Of a stretch of DNA of 64,000 nucleotides, positions 1 to 11,600 are shown piece after piece (position 1 is the first letter of the stretch; every line of letters begins with the position of its first letter). The notes beneath the pieces were generated by a model. The model was not told the origin of the DNA. It ran no database searches and saw nothing but the letters and a program-made list of their open reading frames with translations. Origin of the DNA: Amphiura filiformis (Eukaryota; Echinodermata; Ophiuroidea; Amphilepidida; Amphiuridae). The stretch lies in assembly GCF_039555335.1 (NCBI RefSeq), contig NC_092639.1, positions 33,202,353 through 33,266,352 of the forward strand. The letters are read 5' to 3'. The translations under genes were made by a program, and so were the position numbers.

Positions 1-1050
1 ATGGTAACCAATTGCAGCGGGATGACATTCACTAATAGTTATATCATATATTCATATATTATTCTGTGTATGATAAAAAAGTGTTTGAGGCATATCGTCA
101 TTTTCATTGTCACAATCTTAGTGGCATTTGCCCATTTGGCTTTGCCCCGGCAAATGATCCATCCCGTGAACTTTTCTAATATTTTTAAACAACGGATCAG
201 CTATAACAGCAGAACTGATGAAGCCATACTTCTTCAGTCAAGAAACGCGCATGCAATTGATGATACTGACATGCGAACTGTGAAGGCAGCTTTAGCAATA
301 ACATTATTTGACATTGATTGACAATTTCTGACATCCAGGAGATAGTTTTATTAACAGGTCCTTCATTATGACGCATATAGTAGGCCCTATACAACAACTA
401 AGACCTATATACCATGTATACCAAGTTTGCAAAATTGAAACATCGGTTTGTTTGATAGAGAAAGGCGTTTAGCTGTTTAGAAGTTAAAGCAACTGTTTAG
501 CGTGTACGGCAAAACACTCATGGTCCGGGAATTGAGCCCCCTTTTCTGAGGTCGAATATAATATGAATATACCCAATAACTCTTTTTTAAGTTCTACACG
601 ACGACCCCACCTCCTTTGTTTAGTTTCAGCTACCCCTGCAAAGGCTTCAATGACCTTTTCTTTTTCAAGAATTTTATCATCAAAATGTCGTAGAATAATG
701 CAGAAACTTTCAAATTATATCTTATTGCAGCAAATTTGTATTGTAAATTTCCCCGGGTAAATTTCGCTCCATTTCAAAATTTTCTACCCGATGACCTCTT
801 TTCAAACATCCAGATGATCACCTTTTTTCTATTTATTATATACAAAATAAACCCGTTATCATTCTGTTATATAAGTGACCCCCTCCCCGCCTTTTTAAAA
901 CATTTATATAGGCGATAGACCCTACTTCCTGACGCCGGTATACACACATTATTCCCGTCACTCCTAAAACATGTAAAAGTTGAGTCTCCCCCGGGCATCG
1001 GTTCCTACATACAGGACTTGCGTACAATAAAAATTCCTTTAAAAAAGGAA
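1..1050. other. AT-rich intergenic DNA, no gene seen
   Basis: No recognisable coding domain, RNA gene or long repeat was seen. The short open frames here have no known motif and lack convincing splice contexts. Confidence 0.5.
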
Positions 1051-1067
1051 TGGGGCGCCCAATGTGA

Positions 1068-1645
1068 GCTTGGACGTGACGGTGAATTCCATGGTGTGTA
1101 GATTTGGTATTATAATGATTTTTCTAGGGAAGAGTATAGAAGATGATCAAATGCAAGAGAAATGTGTTTGATTGGGGAAGGTGTATGACAGGACCGTTTT
1201 GGATGAAATAAATGGGATTGAAGCTTTCGTGTCAATTTGCGATTATGTGGGGCGGGGGATTTCTGTTTTTGGGACCTATTGTAGTGAGGAGATTGCTTTG
1301 GATATTGAATATTGTTGAATTTCGTTATATATGCAGGGGTATATGATGAATAGTGCTTGGACGTGATATGGTGAATTCCATGGTGTGTAGATTTGGAATT
1401 ATAATGATTTTTCTAGGGAAGAGTAGGAAATGATCAAATGCAAGAGAAATGTGTTTGATTGGGGAAGATGTATGACAGGACCGTTTTGGATGAAAAAATG
1501 GGAATGAAGCTTCCGTGTCAATTTGCGATTATGTGGGGTGGGGAAAAATTCTGTTTTTGGGACCTATTATAGTGAGGATATTGCGTTGGATATTGAATAT
1601 TGTTAATTTCGTTATGCAGGGGTATATGATAAATAGTATAGAAGA
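1068..1645. repeat. Tandem duplication, two copies of a ~287 bp unit
   Basis: Two adjacent copies begin with GCTTGGACGTGA at about 1070 and 1356. They stay alignable through the GGTGAATTCCATGGTGTG segment to GCAGGGGTATATGAT. Differences are small indels and substitutions. There is no coding content. Confidence 0.75.
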
Positions 1646-1689
1646 CACAAATAAGTAAGCTCCCTGGCAAAATATGGGGGGGGGTTATC

Positions 1690-2930
1690 CCCCACCCGGG
1701 ATCTACGCCTATGTTGACCAATAGAAAACGTTAAGTTTTTATAAATGTATAACGTCTGTGATACATATACATCATCTACTTGCTAATACACTGAAAATCA
1801 AATAGAGATGAAGGATAAAGAGGAAGAGTCTTTCAAAATGACACAGTTCACGAATCAGGTGTATAGTCATTTGTTCTAACTTTCCATTTTCATATCTAAC
1901 CTACTCTGCACTAAATCTTACAATAATTCGTGATTTGAGGCATAATGATACCTACATCCTGACTCTGACATATAGGCCTATAACTCCCCAGCAAACAAAC
2001 TTTCCAAGTCAATTATACCATGCAAATAATAACATTTGGCCTACTAGAGCTCTAATTAAGATAACATCTAATTAAGCAAACATTACTGGGTAGCATCAAG
2101 GTTTAAGAACTGTTCCCATGATAGATAAGCATGTTGTAGATCCTAGTGTATGGTCAAAGTATATGCCGTGTTGTTTCCATACAGTTTGCCGCCCAATTGT
2201 GCCACCATATTACAACTCTGGCAATAACCGCTATATAGATTTGTTTATGGTAATTGGCAAACAAAGGCCATTGATCTTATGGTCAAATGTCATCGTCTAT
2301 CGGGTTTTAAGACAAGCGGTGGTCAGGTTGAAGGCATACAAAGGTCGCGGATTATTTGGTGTTTTTACAAATCCATTAATTTTGTCTTTTAAACAAAGAA
2401 TATACGCACACCATTTTATCCTGTGCATAACAGAAAACAATAATAAAATAAAATCCAAACATATTGTGGTTTTATTTCTGAGCAAGGGCATAATTTTAGC
2501 AAAACAATTGCGGAGTAAATCTAGTAAGAGTGAAATTAGAAGCTTCTCACAAACACATGCCTATATTGTGGGACGCCTCCGTAGAGGGCGCCCCAAAAAG
2601 AGGGTTATATCTTGATGGTTAAGGTTAGGATTAGGAAAAGAATTCAGATTAACAGAAAAAAATAATGTTGGATTAAGAAGTGGTCCGGAATTCAGGGGTA
2701 AAGTTGTGCTATGTTTGCTCCATTGCATGGATTGTTGTCAAATCCCTCAAATTCACGCAAATTTGACACATGATATTGAAAAAAAAATGTTGCGCAAGTT
2801 AGTTACTTTCAAAATAGTTACATTTACTCTTTATAAGATAAAATCTTATCGAATCATGTTAATTGGTCTATGGCAGAGCAGAGACCTTGGTGTATAAACC
2901 TGTACACAACATGTTCATCTAACCTAACGG
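1690..2930. other. Intergenic, one long anonymous open frame
   Basis: A 165-codon open frame on + (2118-2615) is the only long one. It has no signal peptide, domain or repeated motif that I recognise, and its basic, low-complexity end looks non-coding. Nothing else was seen. Confidence 0.4.
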
Positions 2931-2938
2931 CTGGATAA

Positions 2939-4118
2939 GGGACGCACCATTAGATATCAAGGGGGGCTTCGGTAGTTTTTTTGTTAAAAAAATGGCTCCA
3001 CCTCAGTTCAGAAAAAAAGAGATATGATGTCAAGGGTGGAACAAAATTCACAGTAAGTCAGTTTATAGTGGAGGAACATTAACGTCATTATTTAACTATT
3101 ACTAGCTTTTAAATTGCAAATTTTCTCAATCAGTATTTTAGCTTCGAACGGGAAAGTATGCGCATTTGCTCGTGAAAAGTTATTCTGTGAGCGACCCGGG
3201 GGTGGTACTCCCACTTTGGAGGTGACGCGTATGTAGGGCTGTTAAGACCCCCCTTTTCAGCGTCGCTGTCACCTAAAGACCCCATATTTGTTTACGAACA
3301 CATGCTCTGTCACCCGAAGACCCCTTATTTTTCCATTTGATCCGTCACCCAAAGACCCTTATTTTTCAATTTGAAAAGCAACTTTCATTCAATGTTCGAG
3401 GTTCATGTGGCGCTGACCCCGTGTTTTTTACATCTTGCTCTCACCGAATGCCAAAAATCATGCTCTCATCCAATGACCCCATATTTTTTACATTTTGCTC
3501 TCACCGAATGCCCCAATACTGTGAAAGTGTCAGCCATGTCCATTTCATATTGAAGTGAAGGGGGTGAGCGAGCATTTGATTCTCTCTATACTTCACCGAT
3601 TTTTACCATTTTCAACCCGGTGTCAAAAAGAAATCTATGCCACACTGGGAGCCATTCGTGGAGAATGGTGCGAGTATTTTTTGTGAGAAATCCTTACACA
3701 TGAGCATGATCAGTGTATTTTTTGGAAGAAATTAACCCTTAGACATGCGTGTGCTTCCTTTGAAAAAAGTTTCCCCGCTGTCCGGGCCTGCTGTACTCAA
3801 AAAGTTCAACATGTGAACTCATTTAACCTAAAAAAAATGATGTTTTTCACGGCACGCGAGAATTTCGGTACTACAAAACGTAAAAATGGTAAAAACATGG
3901 ACTTATATGGCCAACATATTAAACCAAAATTTGTTCAACAAATCCCAATTAACAAATTGTTGAAAATAGAGATCTTTACGATTTAAAAACAATTGGTCTC
4001 ACCAAGGAATAAAAACAATGCTTCACTGAGGTGTTTAAAAATATTGTTTCACCGAGGTTCTAAAACAATTGTTACGAAACCTATACCCAGCCCCCCTTGA
4101 TATCTAATGGAGCGTCCC
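2939..4118. mobile_element. Non-autonomous DNA transposon, 1.18 kb, TAA target duplication
   Basis: The ends are ~30 bp terminal inverted repeats: GGGACGCACCATTAGATATC at the left matches the complement of GATATCTAATGGAGCGTCCC at the right, with one mismatch. TAA flanks both sides (2936-2938 and 4119-4121). A 3 bp TWA duplication is typical of the PIF/Harbinger superfamily. No transposase frame is present, so it would depend on a source in trans. The interior contains degenerate short repeats of the type TCACCCAAAGACCC and TCTCACCGAATGCC (about 3250-3530). Confidence 0.75.
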
Positions 4119-4309
4119 TAACTCGCCCTAACTTAACACAGACTGTCATATCTAACCATTTCAAGTAAACATGAATGTGTCAATCAATGATCTACCATGG
4201 CCTACCGTGTGCAAGCAACAATGACGTATCTGCAGATAGCGGCTTCTAGTCCGGGGGAAACACCTTTGTTCCATAACCATTAAGGTATAGGACCTTTTTT
4301 GTTTTTGCT

Positions 4310-4609
4310 ATAGCCCCCGAATGAAATGTATTTAATTATGTTTGTACTCACTCAGGTAGCATTGTGTGAATTTTACATCCGAACTAAGTGTTATTCTTTT
4401 TTATGGGCATTTTAGTGTCTAAAAGGGCCCAAAATGAGGGTTTTTCAATATTGCCGTCCATTTCTATTGGTCACCCCCATAGACTTTACATGTAAAATAA
4501 AAAGGCTCATAAAAATTTAATAGCACTTAGTTCGGATGTAAAATTCACACCGTGAAATGCTTTTTGAGTGATTACAAAGAAAATTAAATACTTTTCATTC
4601 GGGGGCTAT
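4310..4609. mobile_element. Foldback (MITE-like) element
   Basis: The ends are ATAGCCCCCGAATGAAA and its exact complement. The arms continue inward, with GAATTTTACATCCGAACTAA at about 4370 pairing with the strand near 4530. The interior is non-coding. Confidence 0.7.
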
Positions 4610-4614
4610 GTGGA

Positions 4615-5535
4615 ATTTTTTTTAATGCATTCCTAGTACAATGACATTTCACAATAAAATGTCCATTGGAAACAAAAGTGGAAAGGTCGTATTCCAGGGG
4701 AAGGTCGGTGTTCCGGGGGAAGGTCGGTGTTCAGTCGATATAAGCCCAGAGTGTTCGGAGCGTTAATTAAGGGACTCCCCCATGATTTGGTTGGCTAATT
4801 CAACCACTAAAGAAAATGTCACCCCCTAAAAGCAACCACAAAAGGAATTTTTAGCCCCCTCACCTAGTGTAAAATTGAAAATTAGCCCCTTCTAAGACAC
4901 AACACATTTCACCTTTATTTGGGCTCAATAGGGTTCAATTAAAAATCGGCCCATGCCCAGTAAACACACAATTTCATTTTGGGCTAAAATAGTATAAAGT
5001 TGGAGAAAAAGCTGATCTAAATTTAGGAGATGATAAAAGTACAAGATGAAAAAACAAAAACAAAACAAAAAAAACCAGAATACAAAAAGTCAATCACATT
5101 ATTTCTTTTCCAATACTATCAACTATTTTAACTTCAGAAAAATCAAAAACTTCATCTAATTTCATAAAACTAAAAAGGCAGCTCTCATATTTTTGTGGCG
5201 GATACGTTTTGAATACATAAATAATTTGACAAATTAGCACACTACCTGTACACCATGTAGTCAAAGCATGCAAAACATTATCATCGAACATTAATTGACA
5301 AGTTCGGCTCAGGCCATACACGTTTGACATGTTTTTGCTAGACCTGTTGGTCTCAGCATGAAAACACGATGCCGGTCAAACCTATCACATTTTGACAACA
5401 TCCAAACTTTTTTCAACCGCTTTATAAAGCAACTGTTCAACAAGCAGATGATGTACTTAGTTACTTCTAGTTTAACGAAACAGTCATCTATTTTAGGGGT
5501 CTCACGCTTAAAAGAATCGTAGGCCTATCACAATA
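4615..5535. other. Upstream region of the neurotrophin gene
   Basis: AT-rich, with no clear TATA/initiator pair or CpG-rich patch. Exon 1 may have an untranslated leader here or further upstream, but nothing in the sequence fixes it. Confidence 0.3.
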
Positions 5536-5608
5536 ATGGCCGTGAGAAAGGATACGATTATTGGTGTTTTCAACCTTTTAGCGTCAATCGTCACACATTG
5601 TCTTGCAG
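5536..5608 (+). CDS. Neurotrophin exon 1: start and signal peptide
   Basis: The ATG opens a hydrophobic leader (core IIGVFNLLASIVTHCLA) ending at Ala24. The donor is GTAAGG directly after GCAG. Phase 1. Confidence 0.75.
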
Positions 5609-8600
5609 GTAAGGTCGTGATATTTCTTTAATTTGACTACTTGTATTATAAAACTAAAAGTGTGTATGAATAAGCTTGAATAAGTGATCTTACGGGGGTA
5701 CTACACCCCTGCCCAATTTTGTGCCTGTTTTTGCATTTTTCTCAAAAATTATAGCGCATTGGTGATAAGTAAGATATGTATAAGGGGCAAGGACTACAAC
5801 TACTGCACTGGGAATTTTATTTCAACACAGTCAACCGTTGTGGAGTTACAGCCAAAAATGAGGGAAAACCAATATTTGATCAATAAATCACTAACTACTT
5901 GCCTTGAGTTGCTGATTTCCTGTGCAGTATAGTTATAGTCCTTGCCCCTATAATATACATATCTTACTTGTCACCAATATGCTATAATTTTTGAGAAAAA
6001 TTAAAAAATAGGCACAAAATTGGCCAGGGGTGTAGTACCCCCTTAAGACCTCATTTGTTGAAATCGGTTGACGTTGCATTTTAATGTTCTAAATCAATGG
6101 AAGCAGGTTGCAAAATTTATATAGTTATCTTGTTCAAGAAATCTGCAAAATGAATTTGCATCGTCCTAGACTTCCTTGGAATTTTGGATCACCGCGTCTT
6201 TATTTCTTGATAAAGGTCTTAATACCGAGTTGCAGCTATTGGCTGCTGCTTCTATCCGTCTTACAGGTGTAAACATACTGATCTGGTACCTTATTCCTTT
6301 ACTTTCTCATGAATATTAGGCCTAGTGGTCATCATTTCAAATTGAAAAGGTAATAAAAATGACATTTAGGACGCTATATAGCATACCGGTATCGTCAGCT
6401 TACTACTTATGTACGATGAGTGCCTATTACGGTTTTTTTTTAGAATAAGCCTAAAGTACAAAAGATGGTTCAAGCCGTAATCACTCTAATTATTCCCTTT
6501 CATTTGTCTCATTACCATTTGTCCTTGTACAAAGATTGGTGAATAAATATGTTTAATTGTATGCTTGAACCATATTTTGTACTTTGTTCTCAAAATTACG
6601 GGCAATTTAGTGTAGTAGGCTGACGATATGGATGACTATTTTGGTCATATTTTGATTTTTATTAAAGTAGTGTAAAAAGGTGGCAAAGTCTTACATCAAA
6701 ACAGCTATAAACAGTAGGAACCAATGAACCAATGAAGAATATAGAGAGAATCAATTTCAAGATTTAAATCTTTCCCTGCGTCAGCTTCCGAATATATGTT
6801 AATAACACCTTGAGGTTTTGCAGAAGTTCAGTCTACAAATTATGAATGCTATTTATTATTGTTAATGAGTTATATATGCACCCTCTTTACAACACAACTC
6901 AAGAACCACAACAAAGGCATATCTGTGAACTGTGATATTTGAAAATCCTTCTACATAGGCTACTCGCTATGAAAATGAGCAATGCAATTTTTACCAAAGC
7001 TCACTACCATTCGGCGGATGCTGCAAACGACTAAATCGCAACAGTTGAAAATAGTTACTAACATGCTGTTATTTTTCGTTCTGTTAAGGAATCGGATAGC
7101 AACGTTTGCACAGTGTTTTTGTGGGACCTGAGAGCACATCAGAAACACCAAATTGCATTCTGAGGAATGTGCTTCCGATATTGAATAATTTTGATTTTTT
7201 GAAATTCGCGATATAATACAAATTTTATGGCAAAAAATCAATATCTTCAATACGAAAAATACAATAAGAAGAAAGGTTAACATTTTCCAATGATGGTCGG
7301 ATTTTCCTCCCAGCTACATACACTTTAAGTACTTATCAAAAATATCAATTTTTAATAATTTGCCATAAAATTGGTATTATATCGCGAATTTCAATAAAAT
7401 CTAAATCATTTGATATTAGGACGTTCTTCAGAATGCTATTTGATGTGTCTGATGTGCTCTCATGTTCCACTGTGCAAACGTTGCTATCCGATCGCAAATT
7501 TGACGATATTTTTGCTAAGTGAATGAATCTGCAAGAAATATTTTGCACGCAAACATTATGTAACCAGAGGTGTCCATGGTATAAAAATCTCAACTGTTTT
7601 TGTGAAAAGTGCATGGGGGATGAGGCTATGGATCACGAAATGCCCCTTTAAAAATTCAAGTGAAATTATAGGTAATTTACATTCGATGTATATATATATC
7701 TGTATTTTGACAAAATCATTATGGTTGATCATCAAACATCGTCTTGTGATGCTGTTCGGGGTTATAAAGCTCAACCATACAGGAAAAATTTGCAAGAAAT
7801 GAAATTAAAGTTACATCCGACGATTAATCCTTCCAAGGTGTACCGAATAACTTGATTATCATAATTAGGTTATAATTATGTAGGCCTACATTATTGACAG
7901 TGCTATCGCAGGATATGGTGTTGTTGTACATGTATAAGAAATTGCATTTTTGCGAATATTTTCTATGTTCTTGCTAAGAAGAACTTATACTTACCTCAAA
8001 CGTCTCATGTATAGGCGGTTCAGGTATTCCAGAAAATAAACGACCACCCCATATAGATGGCAAATCTGTGTTTAGAAAGAAAAACCTGGAATTCCAGCAG
8101 AGCACATTTTCAAAAGTAGTCTGGAATTCCAGCGGATTCTGTTATGTTTTTATTATAATTTTCAGACACCATGAGCAAAAAACAAAATAAGCTGCAGAAA
8201 AGTCTGGAAATCCAATGCACTCTATAGGGGGTGGTTGTTTAATTTCTGGAATAGCCCATATATTATCCAAAATAACACTTCGTTATTGGCCAAAATTATT
8301 TAAGGAGCCTCCTGTACACTATTAAACGCGCAATTGAAATAGGTTACACAGGGAAAGGCGCACCTTTGGATCGTGTTTTGGCAATAATATTGAAAAACGT
8401 ATTTCCGATATAAAGCTTGGTATCAAATTAAAGCTGATAATGTATTGCATATCATTCTTTTAATGGTATACATTGCTAACCACTGATTTTTTATGCTATT
8501 TTGCCGCAACCAAAAAAGGTGCTAATTTACATGATTTAAGCCTAAAAAATCACTCAATTTTCGAAACCGGACGTTGTGTTCAAATTCAAGCCAAAACGTC

Positions 8601-11600
8601 ATCTCTGAAAGAAAAGAATTAGGACTTTTTCCTCAGATTTCTCCATGTAGACACTTGTTGGAAGCAAATGAGCTGAAAACATGCAAATTTTGATTGAACG
8701 TTTAGCAAATATTAAAGCCGCAACAAGCTCGAATAAGCGGTGGACTATTTTAACCGCATTTCACTGGCGCATAAAACGTGGAGTGATTTGGTGGTGCTTG
8801 TTTTATAACTTTTAAACTAAAGTGCGCGATGGAAATTATCCACACAAACTTACAGTAATAACTGGTCTTTGTGATAACCAATAACATTATAGAATTATCT
8901 AGTTTTTCCATAGAAGCAATTTCGGTGTATTTCTATGATGTAACAAAAATCACGACATATATTTTACACTAAAAATACCCAATCATGACCCACATTTCTC
9001 TTACCTCCTCAGATTTGACAGGTGTAGATGGAATTATTGAAAGCAATGAGATACCCACCTTTAAGCCACTAGTTTATGACAACGGTATGCTGCGTCTAGT
9101 TTTAAAAGGTAAGAAGGTTATAAAATGTACCTCTTTTAATGGTGGGTGACCCGATTGACATCCTTATCCCTCACTTTACCCCATGAAAATGGAGATTTTG
9201 GTATCAGGTAGAAACTCAAATTTTTCTCATATTGAAATTCCAAATCGGTATATTTCCGAAAAAATCATCAAAAACTGTCGAATTACACTGAAAGCCAAAC
9301 TAGAGTCAGAGTGACTCTAAAAGCAGTGTCCAGCCACTCTGCGACTCTATGTCTAAAATGACTCTATATTGGGAATCACCTGACTCCCTTGAAGAGTCAT
9401 AATTTATTGACTCCGCTGAACTGAAGAGTCACCGTTGATGACTCTATACAGTCATTTTAGACATAGAGTCACGCAGTGGCTGATGGACTCTGATCTAGAG
9501 CAACACATACTTTACAGAGTCACACATTGAGGCGAACATATCATGATGTGAACAATTCATCACAGTTACAAAATTTTAAGCTAACTATAATCAGCTTTAC
9601 CTCACCATCAGGTTAAAATTCTCATGTGGAATCCAGCTCAAGACCAAGTTACAGCATGAAAAACCACATCACGCTGTTCAAAAACCCATAAGTAAACAAC
9701 TAAACGGGGCTTCGTATTTTTGGTGAACACTGTCGTTTTCTTCCTTTTTGTCAATATTTCCAAAATCACATGACAATATTTAATGATTAATTCTACACCT
9801 TTAAGCCATTCATTAGATATTTTTATCTATACGCATGTGCGTATTTTTTTTGGGGGGGGGGGGATTGGGGGCGCCAGCCCCCGGGGTAAAAGCAGGGGGC
9901 GGCCAAAATGAAGGGGCGGCGGAAGAAGAAGGGGTGGCAAAAACAGGGGCGGCAAAAACGAAGGGGCGGCAAACGACCGAGAAAAAAAAATTGGGTCGAC
10001 CTTTTCGGGCTGTTGAGGAAGGGGCGGCAAAATTGAATTTTCTTCAGCCCCCCGGGGTTGGGGCGGCCACGGTACGCCACTGATACGGGGATCACTGGTC
10101 GCTGATAGCCTTTAAGTTATGTCATTACAACTCGCCTTCCATCACGTGATATTTGACGCTGAGCTTTTCTGTCATTCTGTTTTCTTTCCCAGATTTAGCC
10201 GAAGATCTTATATTGGAATTATCAACAGAAACAACTCTTATTTTAACGCCTGACATTGAGAGAACTATAGACAGCAGAATTCAGGGGTTTTACCATCAAA
10301 TTCTCACAAATCCATCTTTGAAAAATCGTAATATTGCTTTCACCAAAACACCATTACAGTCGGTAGGAACAATGGAAGATGAAACACATTCAACACAAAG
10401 ACAGCATGCAATGGTAAGTACAGCATGATAAATCCTCGTCCTACATAGTGCTTTTGCTGAAAGCTTATACAAAACAAGCGTAAATATACCAATACAATTT
10501 TTTTTTAATGTCAAGACATATCAAGGCATTAACAGCTGTTATCGTTACGATAAAGCTGACGGGTTGGCGCTTGATACCTATTAACCTCCTTTTTGAAGCT
10601 GTTCCGTTTCACAATTCCAGGAATGTGAGGCGGGAGTGCATTCCATGTGCGGACTGTAGATGGAATGAAAGACCGCTCATGACTAACAAGGTTAGATCTT
10701 GGAATTTGAACTGCAAGGGGTGGTCGTGAGATCTAACTGAGCGGCGAACGCCTCTGGACTGCATCTAGTTTTGACAGTGATGTAGGAGTTGCTCCATGCC
10801 ATGCTGTGCTAGCATACTCCATCTTAGATCTGACCATACTCTTATAAATTATGGCTCTCTGAGCTGGCACCAAGTAGGGTGCAGCACGACGGAGGAGACC
10901 AGTGCGCTGGGCCGCTGTCTTTGCCATCTTGGTTATAACAGGATTCCAAGATAAATCTCTGCTGAGGGTGAGACCAAGGAGTTCAACGCTATCTGCCTCT
11001 GGGAGCTTTATACCAAAGAATTGGAGGCTAGGATGATTGCCAGCAGAATCTCTGCGGTTGGAAACTGTGATGGATTGGCATTTAGCTGCTCCGAAAAGTA
11101 CGTTCCATGTAGAGGCCCATGTTTCGATCTCTAGTAGGTCTTTGTTGAGAGATGCAGCAGCAGCTTGTCTGTCCTCTCTAGACTCGATAAAGGTCATCAG
11201 GGTAACATCGTCAGCATACAAGATGGAAGTATTTGTCAGCCTCTAAGAGATGTCATCAATGAATATTATGAACAGGAGAGGACCAAGGATGGATCCTTGT
11301 GGGACACCAGCATTGATCCACAATAGATTGGTCTTACAATAGTACTTGTTTGTATATGCTTGGATCTGTAATTTATTTGCTCAAACTTCATAATGGCGCC
11401 TGGAATAATTTAGCTTTCATCAGAAGCACTCTATATGCTTGTAGACGAGGTTTTACGGTATTGCGTATGGACATTTAACATTTGAGCGTTTCGACAGTAT
11501 TTTTTGTGGGACATGAGAGCACATCAGACATATCGAATTGCACTCTGAATACGAAGAATGTCTTTCTGATATCAAATAATTTTTTGAAATTCACGATTAT

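Noticed and set aside
2118..2615. 165-codon open frame as a gene
   Set aside because: No domain, signal, splice context or conserved pattern; likely chance in AT-rich DNA.
9823..10095. Overlapping open frames on both strands, Pro/Arg- and Gly-rich
   Set aside because: Produced by the stop-poor G/C repeat island; frames on both strands are equally open.
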